From a virus, in the IMG/VR virus record IMGVR_UViG_3300021964_000168, positions 1 through 40,590 of that record: DNA of 40,590 bases; one strand, written 5' to 3'. The position numbers were made by a program, and so were the translations under genes. The notes below the pieces were generated by a model that was not told the DNA's origin, ran no database searches, and saw only the letters and a list, made by a program, of their open reading frames with translations. This document shows, in pieces, positions 13,483-27,191 of this stretch. Position 1 is the first letter of the stretch, and every line of letters starts with the position of its first letter.

Positions 13483-15582
13483 ATGGCGGGACTTATACAA
13501 ATAGAAGATGAATTAGTAGTCAATATATGCCCTGACGAAACATCAGGCGACGTCAGTCTATACTTTGACTTACCTATACAGTTCCCTAAGAAACCCGCTA
13601 AGAAAGACATACTGTTCCACGACAAGCCCAAGGAAGAGCAACGCTGGGTGAGAGAGGAACTACCACAAGAACTCAGAAGGATACGCTCTATGGAGGAGTG
13701 GATGGAAATGCCAGAGGCATTCCGAAGGAAACACACCCCATACATCAGTCAAGAATATAAAAGAAGAAGAAATGGAGTATGGTTCTACAACAACGGGGTA
13801 CCTACCTACATCACAGGAAACCACTACTTTTTCCTACAGTGGTGTAAGATTGATATCGGATACCCATCTTACCTCGACTTTCAGCGGGAACTATTCGTAC
13901 ACCTTGAAGCCTGTATAGCAGACCCACGCTGTATAGGGCAGATATACGTAAAGTGTCGTCGATCTGGATACACGAATATGTCTGCGGCTATCCTGGTGAA
14001 CGAAGGTACACAGGTTAAGGAGAAACTACTGGGCATCATGTCAAAGACAGGATCAGATGCGCAGGAGAATATATTCATGAAGAAGGTGGTGCCTATTTAC
14101 AAGTCGCTACCTTTCTTCTTTAAACCTATTCAAGATGGTACTACTAACCCCAGGATGGAACTCGCTTTTAGAGAGCCTTCAAAACGCATTACCAAGAAGA
14201 ACAAAACTTCTTCCAGAGGAGAGGCGCTTAACACAATTATTAACTGGAAGAACACCACGAACAACGCATATGATGGTGAGAAACTACACATCCTGTATCT
14301 GGATGAGGCGGGTAAATGGGAAAAAGGTAATGATATACGAGAAGCCTGGAGGATACAGCGCACTTGTTTGCTGGTAGGTAGAAAGATTGTAGGTAAAGCA
14401 TTGGTAGGTAGTACAGTAAATCCACTGGACCGAGGAGGTACTCAGTACCGGGAAATGTTTTACTCAAGCGATGTTAATGACAGAAACGCAAACGGCAGAA
14501 CAAAGACAGGTTTGTATGGATGCTTTATACCAGCGTATGACGCATTAGAAGGATTCTTTGATATATATGGTATGCCTGTAGTAGACGACCCAGAGAAACC
14601 AACAATAGGACTTGAGGGCGAATACATAAGCATAGGTGCAAAGACCTATTTGAAGAATGAAAGAAAAGGACTGGCAGGAGATTCTTACGAACTCAATGAG
14701 GTAATTAGACAGTTCCCCTTCACTGAGGCTGAGGCATTTAGAGATAGCGCCAAGGCTTCTTTGTTTAACGTCCAGAAGATATACGAGCAGATAGAATACA
14801 ATCAAGACCTGTTTCCATCACCTGTTGTTGTAGGGAACTTCAATTGGGCAAACGGTGTACAAGACAGCGAGGTTGTGTTTAGTCCAGATCCAAATGGGAG
14901 ATGGAGAGTAACATGGATGCCCCCAGTAGATTTAAGAAACAAGACCAAGCCAGAGAACAACTGGCTGGGCTGTGCTGGTGTGGATAGTTATGATATTGAC
15001 GCCACTGTAGACGGGCGTGGTTCTAAGGGCGCATGTCACTTCTTTAATAAGTTTAACATGACCCACCCTTCTAATATGTTTGTGGCAGAGTATGCGTCAC
15101 GTCCACCGTTGGCTAAAATATTTTATGAAGACATACTGATGGCTGCTAAGTTCTATGGTTACCCTGTACTGATTGAGAACAACAAGTATGGAATCGCAAG
15201 GTACTTTGAATCAAGGGGTTACGACCACTTCTTGTTAGACAGACCCGCTCACCTTACCTCAACATACGGAAGTAAGACAAAGACTAAGGGTATACCATCA
15301 AACTCACAGGACGTTATCCAGGCACATGCACAGGCTATTGAATCTTACATACATGCACACGTAGGGCTGAACGAGGAGACCCTTGAGTTTGGTAAGATGT
15401 ACTTTGAAAGAACCCTCGAGGATTGGATTAATTTTAAGATAGACGATCGTACCAAATATGACCTTTCAATTTCAAGTGGATTAGCACTTCTTGCAGCGCA
15501 GGGGCATAAGCCAGAGAAACCAAAAAGTGATTTCACTGGCAAGCAATTCTTCCGTAAAGGTCAGATAATTATACGAAGATAA
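13483..15582 (+). CDS. Terminase large subunit (TerL)
   Basis: The 699-residue protein is of typical size for a TerL. A Walker A-like element, VKCRRSGYT, lies at about residues 155-164, a Walker B, LHILYLDEAG, at about 267-276, and an adjacent coupling region after it. The C-terminal RNase H-like nuclease is marked by CAGVDSYDID near 497-506, then IENNKYGIARYFESRGYD near 566 and further Asp residues around 650. The protein is the ATPase motor and nuclease of DNA packaging, docked on the portal encoded next. The start MAGLIQIEDELVV fits; no Shine-Dalgarno is present. Confidence 0.85.
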   Translation: MAGLIQIEDELVVNICPDETSGDVSLYFDLPIQFPKKPAKKDILFHDKPKEEQRWVREELPQELRRIRSMEEWMEMPEAFRRKHTPYISQEYKRRRNGVWFYNNGVPTYITGNHYFFLQWCKIDIGYPSYLDFQRELFVHLEACIADPRCIGQIYVKCRRSGYTNMSAAILVNEGTQVKEKLLGIMSKTGSDAQENIFMKKVVPIYKSLPFFFKPIQDGTTNPRMELAFREPSKRITKKNKTSSRGEALNTIINWKNTTNNAYDGEKLHILYLDEAGKWEKGNDIREAWRIQRTCLLVGRKIVGKALVGSTVNPLDRGGTQYREMFYSSDVNDRNANGRTKTGLYGCFIPAYDALEGFFDIYGMPVVDDPEKPTIGLEGEYISIGAKTYLKNERKGLAGDSYELNEVIRQFPFTEAEAFRDSAKASLFNVQKIYEQIEYNQDLFPSPVVVGNFNWANGVQDSEVVFSPDPNGRWRVTWMPPVDLRNKTKPENNWLGCAGVDSYDIDATVDGRGSKGACHFFNKFNMTHPSNMFVAEYASRPPLAKIFYEDILMAAKFYGYPVLIENNKYGIARYFESRGYDHFLLDRPAHLTSTYGSKTKTKGIPSNSQDVIQAHAQAIESYIHAHVGLNEETLEFGKMYFERTLEDWINFKIDDRTKYDLSISSGLALLAAQGHKPEKPKSDFTGKQFFRKGQIIIRR

Positions 15583-15589
15583 TAAGAGG

Positions 15590-15597
15590 TATATTTG
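15590..15597 (+). promoter_or_regulatory. Promoter -7 box TATATTTG before portal gene
   Basis: TATATTTG follows the terminase stop by eight bases and lies 20 bases before the portal ATG. The motif continues GCAG, similar to the boxes at 26438 and 32370 (GCTG). Confidence 0.55.
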
Positions 15598-15617
15598 CAG
15601 TAGTAGCAATCTTGAGT

Positions 15618-18050
15618 ATGGACAACGAATACAAAAATGGACAATCATCCTTTCCGGACCCATTGGCGCCAGTAGAGGAGAAGATGTCTAACGAATACGG
15701 CCTATCGTATGCGAAGGCTATGTTTGCTCAATGGATTGGTAGTGACTATCAGAACTCTCTGTACGGGAGAAGAAACGGCGAGTTTGAGCGCTGTAGAGAT
15801 TACGCACAAGGAACGCAGGACACATCAATCTATAGACAAATACTAAACTCTCTCGAGAACAACAACGGCGATGGAACATTGTTGACTCTGGATTACACAC
15901 CAGTGCCTATCGTTCCTAAGTTTGTAAAGATTGTTGTAAATAAGATTCTTTCAAAAGAACCATACCCACAGATTGAGGCTATTGACCCACTCTCTAAATC
16001 AGAGAAGGACAAGAAAAAGAATGCTACAGTATTGCGTATTGAGAATCGTGATATGATTGAAGAGGCTAAGTCGCTTGGCCTTAATGTAAAACAAGACCCA
16101 TCACAACTTCCAGAGACCCCAGAGGAGACTGAGATATTCTTAGATACAAACATCAAGACGGACGCAGAAATCTCTGCACAAATTGCTACTGAGATGACAT
16201 TGAAGTGGAACGACTTCAATCAATCTATCTACCGTCGTTGTGTCGAAGACTTGACCACCCTCGGTATGGGTGTTGCTAAACGAAGCAACGACCCTAACTA
16301 TGGAATCAAGGAAGAGTATGTAGACCCAAAGAAGTTTATCCACAACTACACGGATGATCCGAACTTCACAGAACTCACTTACGCTGGACACTTTAAGTAC
16401 ATCACAATTATGGACTTGAAGCGTATTGCTGGTGACCAGTTCACTGAAACGCAGTATGAGGAGATTGCTAAGACGGTAATGAACAAGTACGGCAATAACC
16501 CTACACAATTCTCTACTACTGGGTATACTTACGACAGACCAGGAACCAGGTACCGTCAAGGATACGACGAGTACAAGATTGAAATCCTGGACTTTGAATA
16601 CATGTCTGTTGATGACATCATCTACGAGAAGAAAGAATCAGCATACGGTAACATTGGTTTCTATTACAAGGGTAACGAGTACAATGCACCTCAGCAATCT
16701 GTATACAACAGAGAGGCGGTGTACATGAAGAATGCAACTGTATATGGTGGTTCGTACATCACAGGCACAGAGCATATCTTCAACTACGGACCTAAGAAGA
16801 ACATTCCTAAGAACGTACACGATATCTCACGTGCACGTTTATCGTACAGCATTGTCGCAACCAACATCCGTGGAATGATACCTAAGTCAATGGTATCCTC
16901 TGTTATCGGATTTGCCGACATGCTCCAGATCACACACTTGAAACTTCAACAGTCTATTGCGAAAGCAAAACCAGATGGACTCATCATTGACATTGAGGGA
17001 TTAGAGAATGTACAACTTGGACGTGGTGGAGAACTACAGCCGTTAGAAATCCAGGACATCTACGAACAAACTGGTGTGTTCTATTACCGCAGTAAGAATC
17101 CAGAAGGAGGATTCCAAAACCCACCTGTTCGAGAAATCGGAAACCGTATCCGAAATATTCAAGAACTGGTAGCGCTATACAACCACTACCTCGGAATGAT
17201 TAGGGATGCTACAGGTATCAACGAGGTGATGGATGGCTCTACACCAAAAGGAGAAGCACTCGTAGGCGTGAATCAGATGGCGATGGCTGCAGGTAACAAT
17301 GCGATATTCGATATTACGAATGCCGCTATGGTTCTGTACAAAAAAGTATGTGATGATATTGTACGCTGTCTACAGGTTATTCCGCCAGAGAGTATTCTTT
17401 ATAAAGTTTATACGAACGCTGTTGGTGATACCAACATGGCTGTTCTAAGTTCATTTGACAACCTGTCCATGTACAACTTTGGCGTTATGGTTGTGACGGA
17501 GATGAACGACACAGACAAACAATACCTTGAACAAAACATTCAGATTGCACTTGGACAAAGAGAAATTGATCTTGAAGATGCGATTGCCATTCGTCAAATC
17601 AAAGACGTTGAGCAGGCTGAAAGACTCTTGGTTGTTCGCAGAAAGAAACGAATCAAGCAGCAGCAAGAACAAGCCCAGCAGCAAGCACAAGTAACAGCGG
17701 AGGTAAATGCTCAGCAAACTCAGATGGCGGCACAGATGGAGATGCAGAAGAAACAAATGGATGCGCAGATAGAAGCGCAGCGCATGCAATTAGAGGCACA
17801 GGTCAAAGCACAGTTGATTCAACTTGAGTACCAGTATAAGATTGAAATCGAGAAGATGAAGGGAGAGTACGGGGTAGTTGAGCAACAAATAGAAAGCGGT
17901 AATCAAATGATGGCGGACGCCGAATCAGAGAAACGCAAAGACCAACGAATAGACAAACAAGCCTTGGCTCAAAGTAAATTGATTGCACAGCGTCAAGGGC
18001 AACGCCCACCGCTTGACCAAGACATAGTAACTAACCTAACAATATCATAA
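15618..18050 (+). CDS. Portal protein
   Basis: The protein has 810 residues from the ATG at 15618; a TTG two codons upstream is unlikely. Its place directly after TerL, its length and its composition fit a podovirus-type portal. The wing/stem region includes NNGDGTLLTLDYTPVPIVPKFVKIVVNK near residues 90-120. A long central domain contains GINEVMDGSTPKGEALVG near 535, an element frequent in these portals. The C-terminal about 130 residues form a Gln/Glu/Lys coiled coil (QQEQAQQQAQVTAEV and following), corresponding to the crown or barrel helices. It forms the dodecameric DNA channel at the capsid vertex. Confidence 0.8.
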   Translation: MDNEYKNGQSSFPDPLAPVEEKMSNEYGLSYAKAMFAQWIGSDYQNSLYGRRNGEFERCRDYAQGTQDTSIYRQILNSLENNNGDGTLLTLDYTPVPIVPKFVKIVVNKILSKEPYPQIEAIDPLSKSEKDKKKNATVLRIENRDMIEEAKSLGLNVKQDPSQLPETPEETEIFLDTNIKTDAEISAQIATEMTLKWNDFNQSIYRRCVEDLTTLGMGVAKRSNDPNYGIKEEYVDPKKFIHNYTDDPNFTELTYAGHFKYITIMDLKRIAGDQFTETQYEEIAKTVMNKYGNNPTQFSTTGYTYDRPGTRYRQGYDEYKIEILDFEYMSVDDIIYEKKESAYGNIGFYYKGNEYNAPQQSVYNREAVYMKNATVYGGSYITGTEHIFNYGPKKNIPKNVHDISRARLSYSIVATNIRGMIPKSMVSSVIGFADMLQITHLKLQQSIAKAKPDGLIIDIEGLENVQLGRGGELQPLEIQDIYEQTGVFYYRSKNPEGGFQNPPVREIGNRIRNIQELVALYNHYLGMIRDATGINEVMDGSTPKGEALVGVNQMAMAAGNNAIFDITNAAMVLYKKVCDDIVRCLQVIPPESILYKVYTNAVGDTNMAVLSSFDNLSMYNFGVMVVTEMNDTDKQYLEQNIQIALGQREIDLEDAIAIRQIKDVEQAERLLVVRRKKRIKQQQEQAQQQAQVTAEVNAQQTQMAAQMEMQKKQMDAQIEAQRMQLEAQVKAQLIQLEYQYKIEIEKMKGEYGVVEQQIESGNQMMADAESEKRKDQRIDKQALAQSKLIAQRQGQRPPLDQDIVTNLTIS

Positions 18051-18053
18051 AAA

Positions 18054-18455
18054 ATGGGATGCTCATCTTGTGGATCTGGGGCTTGCGGTTGTAGCAATCC
18101 CACTAATGTAGACCTAAACAGCGCAGCGCAAGTAAACATTTGCTGCCGCAGAGGGGATACCTTTACATTGAACTCAACAGTAAAAGATACTGATGGAACA
18201 GCGATAGACTTAACGCTGTATACTTATAAAATGGAAGTAAGAGAATATGACAATGGGCCTATTGTTATTCCAAGTACAGACATAACAATTACGGGCACCG
18301 CAGCAGGTGCTCTTAGTATTTCTATATCTGCCACCGACATGCAGGTAGATGCAGGCACTTATGTGTATGGCTTGCAGGCTACGCTTATATCAGACAGCAG
18401 TGTAGACACGTGGTTTTACGGATTGTTTGACGTAGTTCAAGACATCGTACAATAA
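18054..18455 (+). CDS. Small Cys-rich N-terminal, beta-sandwich virion protein
   Basis: The 133-residue protein starts MGCSSCGSGACGCSNP with a Cys/Gly cluster, followed by a beta-rich domain (RRGDTFTLNSTVKDTDGT... TDMQVDAGTYVYGLQATL). The beta part resembles the N-terminal domains of phage baseplate or fibre-attachment proteins of BppU type, which cap or anchor fibres. It is three bases after the portal and 15 bases before the collagen-like gene, so it may be the virion anchor or assembly partner of the collagen fibre. No exact family call. Confidence 0.55.
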   Translation: MGCSSCGSGACGCSNPTNVDLNSAAQVNICCRRGDTFTLNSTVKDTDGTAIDLTLYTYKMEVREYDNGPIVIPSTDITITGTAAGALSISISATDMQVDAGTYVYGLQATLISDSSVDTWFYGLFDVVQDIVQ

Positions 18456-18470
18456 AAATAAACTAAGCAA

Positions 18471-22744
<4,274 letters not shown>

Positions 22745-22745
<1 letters not shown>

Positions 22746-22939
22746 TGGCAACGACAGAGAGTTATTACATACAAGACATTGTAACCAGCGACATCCTTTT
22801 GGATGATGGAACTTGGGCGAGAGATGACGATGCTTCTAACGCAAAGACATTCTCTGACCGCTCCAGCGCTGTTGCTCATGTGGATACTTTGGTTAATGGT
22901 ACCTACAGAATTTACTCAAGAATTGCAAAGACGGATTAG
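22745..22939 (+). CDS. Small hypothetical protein after the collagen gene
   Basis: The protein has 64 residues from the ATG at 22745 (MATTESYYIQDIVTSDILL), which overlaps the collagen stop (TAATG). It looks beta-rich, with DDGTWARDDDASNAKTF and VDTLVNGTYRIYSRI. No domain recognised. Tight coupling to the collagen-like gene suggests an accessory or capping role for that fibre, which is inference. Confidence 0.6.
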
Positions 22940-22986
22940 ATAATGTATCTTTAGTGGTACTAATTGAATTCAATACGTATCATTAA
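22940..22986 (+). promoter_or_regulatory. Intergenic control region before the oxygenase block
   Basis: TATCTTTA at 22946-22953 is a TAnnTTTA variant of the promoter box. A perfect 12-base palindrome, ATTGAATTCAAT, lies at 22963-22974, between it and the ATG at 22987. The palindrome could be an operator or a chance EcoRI-containing sequence. Confidence 0.35.
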
Positions 22987-23541
22987 ATGGACATTAATGC
23001 CTTCGTTATAGACGGCTTCTACGATAACGTGGACAGCGTTAGAGAGTTTGCTATGAGCCAATCCTTCGATGTAGAGGGTAATTTTCCTGGTGCTCGAACC
23101 AAAAGTTTCTCAACAACACAGGTAAAAGAATCTATATCCAGAATACTATCACCTATCTATGGTGAGATTACGTATTGGCCAGACGGGTATAACGGAGCGT
23201 TTCAAATTACTACTGCAAAGAATCGTTCCTGGATACATTCAGATACCGGCACAGAGTGGGCTGGTGTTGTGTATCTCACACCCAATGCTCCTGTATCTGG
23301 GGGCACAGGATTTTACAAACACATACCTACAGGACTTACCCAGCCTAACGCATCGAGCGGATCCTGGGATGATCATGCACAAGATGTTACTAAATGGGAA
23401 TTAGTAAGCCGAGTGGGTAATCTATACAACAGGTTGATACTATATAAAGGAAAGCAGTTCCATACATCTATGGACTACTTCGGTCACAACCTTCATACCG
23501 GTAGATTATTCCAAACATTTTTTTTCAATACAGAACTATGA
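22987..23541 (+). CDS. Fe(II)/2OG oxygenase-like protein (DUF6445-like)
   Basis: The 184-residue protein begins MDINAFVIDGFYDNVDSVREF. Iron ligands appear as H84-x-D86 in SWIHSDTGTEWAGVVYLTP and a distal H159 in KGKQFHTS. An Arg in GRLFQTFFF (R173) is the likely 2-oxoglutarate anchor, spaced 14 from the His rather than ten. GGTGFYKHIP near 105-114 is the strand region between. The layout matches a phage and bacterial family often labelled DUF6445, related to 2OG oxygenases. It overlaps the big fusion enzyme gene by four bases. The substrate is unknown; the collagen-like protein is the natural candidate. Confidence 0.7.
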   Translation: MDINAFVIDGFYDNVDSVREFAMSQSFDVEGNFPGARTKSFSTTQVKESISRILSPIYGEITYWPDGYNGAFQITTAKNRSWIHSDTGTEWAGVVYLTPNAPVSGGTGFYKHIPTGLTQPNASSGSWDDHAQDVTKWELVSRVGNLYNRLILYKGKQFHTSMDYFGHNLHTGRLFQTFFFNTEL

Positions 23542-25814
23542 AAATTGTATTACACGCAGGATACTATGCAAAGCCATGGGACTCCACCACTGATGGATTA
23601 GGAGGCACGGAACAGTGCATTATAAATCTGTCAAAGCAATTCGCAACATCTGGACACCAGGTGTATGTAGTTGGTAACGTCAACAGAAGACACGACAAGT
23701 ATATCGGCGCAGGAGATGTGTACTACACACCAATCAGCGTAGCCTCTGAGACAGGGACTCCAGATGTGTTGATTGGGGTTGGGTACCTACACTATTTAAA
23801 GTACTACAACGTAGGGCCAGATACACAGAAAATCTTTTGGTTACACAACGAACTTCCGTACTACTGGTACAAGGGAGAGCGCATGAGCGACGGGGAGATA
23901 CAAAGGACATACAATGAGACCGATAAGGTTATTTGCTTGACGAAGTGGCATAAGGATGTTTTTCTAATACAAGAGAACGCTGTTGTACACACAGATAAGG
24001 TGGATATTATTGGAAACGGAATAGACACGTCTCTCATAGAACCTGTTCAAGAGAAAGAAAAGAACTCATACGTATACACCTCACACGCCGAAAGAGGTCT
24101 GGATAAAGTGTTAAGCGATGTAGAGTCTGGAATGGTAGACGGTACACTACATATCTGTACCCCCTCATATGGTGTTGAGTACTATAAAAAATACTTCGCA
24201 GACAGGGTAAGCAAATTAGACAATGTAATATACCACGGCAACCTTTCGGTCACCAACCTCTATAGCCTATTGTCTCGAATGGAAACTTGGTACTATCCCA
24301 CGGACTACAATGAAACCTATTGTATAACAGCGCTGGAGATGCTTGCACATGAAGTGAAGCCATTAGCAAATGCTATAGCAGGTTTAGAGGAAACCCTTTC
24401 TGGATTCAACAAGAACATAGATGACTGGCGTCCAGTGCATAACTACATAGAATCAAAAGATTGGGGCAATGTATCTAAGGAGTGGTATGACTTGTTCAAC
24501 ACAATAGAAGCCGAGGACCATAAGGATTTGAATCCATATATAGACATGACCTACATCATCACCCTGCACCCAGAGAAAGAGCAGGAGTTGAGAGATAGGT
24601 TTAAGGAGTTTGGGATGAACAGTCCTGTAACTATATTCCATGGTACCAACGGACATACGGGTGAGAACATGCCAGATCACTATGAGGTTTGTAATCACTG
24701 GAAAATAGAAGGACACAGCAACGACTGGTGGAACAGGAATGTAATGCCAGGAGAAGCAGGCACATCACTAAGCCACTGGAGGTTATGGAATCACGCATAC
24801 GATAAAGGGTATGAGAAGATTCTAATATTAGAAGACGACTTCGAGGTAATCGCTAAGTTTGACCCTAAACTATTAGAGACAGATTACGATTGGTCTTTGT
24901 TTTATCTGTCCTGTAATTTCATTGAAGAACCAGAAGAACTATCTGAGTATCACGTTAAACCAAAACTTACATACTGCACTCACTCGTACATACTTACAAG
25001 GGAGGGCTGTAAACTGTTGATTGACCAAAACTTTAATCACTACATATTTGCTATAGACGAATTCGTTAGTGCTACATTCTGTGAGCACCCACGTGGTGAC
25101 CTTGGCTATATAACCAGAGACACAAGGGCCATAGCATTGAAAAAGAACCACCACATGTTTAGACAGAAAGACCAGCCAACTACAGGCCACAAGGTGTATG
25201 ATTACACTAAAGACTTTTTACGCAATATTCCATACGATGAATTCGTAGAGAGGTTTGTTACATACAGCGCTAAACTAAAAGCGTTTGATTTGATAGTAGA
25301 TGAACCAATTCCAGATGTGTTTACATTCCCGCTATTTACCGAGGAGTTCTGTGAGCGTGTAATCAAAGAGGCAAATGAATCAAACAAGTGGACGAAAGAC
25401 AGACACGATTACTATCCAGCCACGGATATGCTTATAAAAGAAGTAGGGCTACAGTGGTACTACGATAGAATACTCAAGCAATATGTATACCCTGCTGCGA
25501 TACACCTGTGGCAACTTACAGGAAAGGGATGGGACGTAATGGAAACAGAAACCTTCATTATTAAATATGAAGAGTCTGTACAGGGTCACCTGGGTCTGCA
25601 TCACGATCATGCGGACATCTCTTGTGTGCTTGCGCTAAACGAAGGATACGAAGGAGGGGGCACCTACTTTAGCAGGCAGAAGGAATTACATAAAGGAAAG
25701 ACTGGACACATATCTATACATCCATCTCAAGTAACACACATGCATGGCGCCCGACCAGTGTCCAAGGGTGAGCGCTATGTGACAGTATCATTTTGTAGAA
25801 AACCCAAACAATGA
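23538..25814 (+). CDS. Trifunctional collagen-modifying enzyme: GT-B glycosyltransferase + GT25 + lysyl hydroxylase
   Basis: The protein has 758 residues in three parts. Residues 1-330 are a GT-B (GT4-like) glycosyltransferase: GLGGTEQ at 20-26 and YPTDYNETYCITALEML at about 253-269, the E-x7-E-type donor site. Residues 337-560 are a GT25 domain: MTYIITLHPEKE at 337, GEAGTSLSHWRLW near 405, LILEDDF with E432-D433-D434 as metal/UDP-sugar site, and THSYILTREG. Residues about 585-757 are a PLOD-like 2OG-Fe(II) domain: H688-x-D690, YEGGGTYF, HPSQVTHMHG with H736, and R746, ten after the His as in human LH3. GT25 and PLOD domains are those that build glycosylated hydroxylysine in animal collagen. 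Substrate is inferred to be the collagen-like protein encoded 793 bp upstream. Overlaps genes on both sides. Confidence 0.85.
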   Translation: MKIVLHAGYYAKPWDSTTDGLGGTEQCIINLSKQFATSGHQVYVVGNVNRRHDKYIGAGDVYYTPISVASETGTPDVLIGVGYLHYLKYYNVGPDTQKIFWLHNELPYYWYKGERMSDGEIQRTYNETDKVICLTKWHKDVFLIQENAVVHTDKVDIIGNGIDTSLIEPVQEKEKNSYVYTSHAERGLDKVLSDVESGMVDGTLHICTPSYGVEYYKKYFADRVSKLDNVIYHGNLSVTNLYSLLSRMETWYYPTDYNETYCITALEMLAHEVKPLANAIAGLEETLSGFNKNIDDWRPVHNYIESKDWGNVSKEWYDLFNTIEAEDHKDLNPYIDMTYIITLHPEKEQELRDRFKEFGMNSPVTIFHGTNGHTGENMPDHYEVCNHWKIEGHSNDWWNRNVMPGEAGTSLSHWRLWNHAYDKGYEKILILEDDFEVIAKFDPKLLETDYDWSLFYLSCNFIEEPEELSEYHVKPKLTYCTHSYILTREGCKLLIDQNFNHYIFAIDEFVSATFCEHPRGDLGYITRDTRAIALKKNHHMFRQKDQPTTGHKVYDYTKDFLRNIPYDEFVERFVTYSAKLKAFDLIVDEPIPDVFTFPLFTEEFCERVIKEANESNKWTKDRHDYYPATDMLIKEVGLQWYYDRILKQYVYPAAIHLWQLTGKGWDVMETETFIIKYEESVQGHLGLHHDHADISCVLALNEGYEGGGTYFSRQKELHKGKTGHISIHPSQVTHMHGARPVSKGERYVTVSFCRKPKQ

Positions 25815-26431
25815 ATTTAACACCTTACTTTAATCAAGACACATCTCGCCACATGGCGGGCTGGTACTACTTTGAGGAGGCTTTCTCAGAAGAGGAAGTG
25901 AACCTTATACTGGGTATCGCGGACTCTTTTCCTTTTGTTGCTGCACGCATACACTCACAGGAAGATGGATCTGCTATTAGTGAATACAGAAAGTCAAACA
26001 TCAAATGGCTTTCCGCTACAGATGACGCAAACAACTCTATATACAAGACGCACTGGTTGTACGACAGACTAATGGAATACATAGCCATTGCAAATCAAGA
26101 GATGTGGGGATTTGAACTACACGGCTTAACAGATAGTATACAATACACCGAGTACGACGGAAGCGAGGAAGGTCATTACGATTGGCACATAGACCTTGGG
26201 GATGATGAACTATCCTTGCGTAAGATTTCCCTGGTTGTTCAAATGAGTGACCCCGAAGATTATGAAGGCGGTAGTCTTGAGTTGAATACAGGAGGTCCTA
26301 TTGTCGAGCCCACAAAAACAAAAGGGTCTGTGATAATCTTCCCATCCTATTTACTACACAGGGTAACACCTGTTACCAGCGGACTACGTAAGAGCCTGGT
26401 GCTCTGGGCCGGCGGCTCAAGCCTCAAGTAA
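25811..26431 (+). CDS. Fe(II)/2OG oxygenase, PKHD/prolyl-hydroxylase type
   Basis: The 206-residue protein has a complete motif set: H126-x-D128 in HYDWHIDLGD, EGGSLEL near 152-158, H183 in YLLHRVTPV and R193 in GLRKSLVLW. This is the PiuC/PKHD pattern common in marine phages. The start overlaps the fusion enzyme's stop (ATGA), so the two are co-translated. In context it may be a second hydroxylase for the collagen-like fibre; proline hydroxylation is possible, but few Y-position prolines exist, so Lys or Asp are alternative targets. The catalytic class is confident, the substrate is not. Confidence 0.8.
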   Translation: MNLTPYFNQDTSRHMAGWYYFEEAFSEEEVNLILGIADSFPFVAARIHSQEDGSAISEYRKSNIKWLSATDDANNSIYKTHWLYDRLMEYIAIANQEMWGFELHGLTDSIQYTEYDGSEEGHYDWHIDLGDDELSLRKISLVVQMSDPEDYEGGSLELNTGGPIVEPTKTKGSVIIFPSYLLHRVTPVTSGLRKSLVLWAGGSSLK

Positions 26432-26437
26432 AGTTCT

Positions 26438-26445
26438 TATATTTG
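26438..26445 (+). promoter_or_regulatory. Promoter -7 box TATATTTG (leaderless)
   Basis: TATATTTG is followed by CTGT and then ATG at 26450, the same four-base spacing as at 8745 and 38932. No TTG at -33. Confidence 0.6.
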
Positions 26446-26449
26446 CTGT

Positions 26450-26737
26450 ATGGCAGAGAGTAAGTATTCAAATTTTCTAAAGCGTCACGGGTTGAAGGGA
26501 TTCAACAAGCCGAAGCGCACACCAGATCACCCGAAGAAGTCACACGTAGTGGCCGCTAAAGAAGGTGACAAAGTGAAACTAATCCGCTTTGGAGAGCAGG
26601 GTGCAGACACTGTAACAGAGTCTAATCCTACTGGTGCTCGTGCGAAGAAGCGTGCGTCATTCAAGGCACGCCACGCTAAGAACATCAAGAAAGGAAAGAT
26701 GTCTGCTGCTTACTGGGCCGATAAAGTAAAGTGGTAA
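26450..26737 (+). CDS. Small basic phage protein (RFG ... FKARH ... YWADKVKW type)
   Basis: The 95-residue protein starts MAESKYSNFLKRHGLKGFNK. It contains VKLIRFGEQG near residue 45, RASFKARHAKNIKKGK near 65-83 and SAAYWADKVKW at the C terminus. This ordered motif set is a recurring small basic protein of marine phages, where the equivalent gene lies among virion genes. The function is not established; charge suggests DNA or capsid association. First of three small basic genes joined by overlaps. Confidence 0.65.
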   Translation: MAESKYSNFLKRHGLKGFNKPKRTPDHPKKSHVVAAKEGDKVKLIRFGEQGADTVTESNPTGARAKKRASFKARHAKNIKKGKMSAAYWADKVKW

Positions 26738-26922
26738 TGGCAAAGAAGTATCGCTCTAAGGTAAACGAAGCAGGCAACTACACGAAACCAGGAATGCGCA
26801 AGCGTCTGTTTGAGAAAATCAAAGCAGGAAGCAAGGGTGGTAATGCTGGTCAGTGGTCTGCACGTAAAGCCCAGATGCTTGCAAAAGCGTACAAGGCCGC
26901 AGGTGGTGGATACAAAAACTAA
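26737..26922 (+). CDS. Small basic phage protein with GQWSARKAQ motif
   Basis: The protein has 61 residues from the ATG at 26737, which overlaps the previous stop (TAATG). Key pieces are NYTKPGMRKRLFEKIKAG, GGNAGQWSARKAQMLAKAY and a terminal GGGYKN. The motif (Y-T-P/K-R-L-x-I-x-AG, then GxxGQWSARK) is found in small proteins and domains across phages and large algal viruses, with no known function. Expressed with neighbours of similar charge. Confidence 0.65.
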   Translation: MAKKYRSKVNEAGNYTKPGMRKRLFEKIKAGSKGGNAGQWSARKAQMLAKAYKAAGGGYKN

Positions 26923-27161
26923 TGGCGCTCAAGAAATCACAGGAGTCACTAAAGAAGTGGACCAAGCAAAAGTGGAGAACCTCAGACGGAAGCAAGTCAG
27001 AGGGAAAGAAGCGCTACCTACCAGACGCTGCATGGAAAGCATTGTCTCCTTCTGAGAAGGCTGCTACAAACAGAGCCAAAGCAGAAGGCAACAAGAAGGG
27101 CAAGCAGTTCGTTGCTCAACCAGATAAGATAAAGAAGAAAGTGAAGAAGTACAGGAAGTGA
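26922..27161 (+). CDS. Small basic phage protein (KKWTKQKWRT ... KRYLPDAAW type)
   Basis: The 79-residue protein is MALKKSQESLKKWTKQKWRT... with EGKKRYLPDAAWKALSPSEKAATNRAK in the middle and a Lys-rich tail. It belongs to a conserved family (DUF5872-like by appearance) seen in phages and giant viruses and often next to the GQWSARK proteins, as here. Function unknown. Its start touches the preceding stop. Confidence 0.65.
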   Translation: MALKKSQESLKKWTKQKWRTSDGSKSEGKKRYLPDAAWKALSPSEKAATNRAKAEGNKKGKQFVAQPDKIKKKVKKYRK

Positions 27162-27191
27162 TTCACTTGTAAAACAATAATCCGTATTGCG

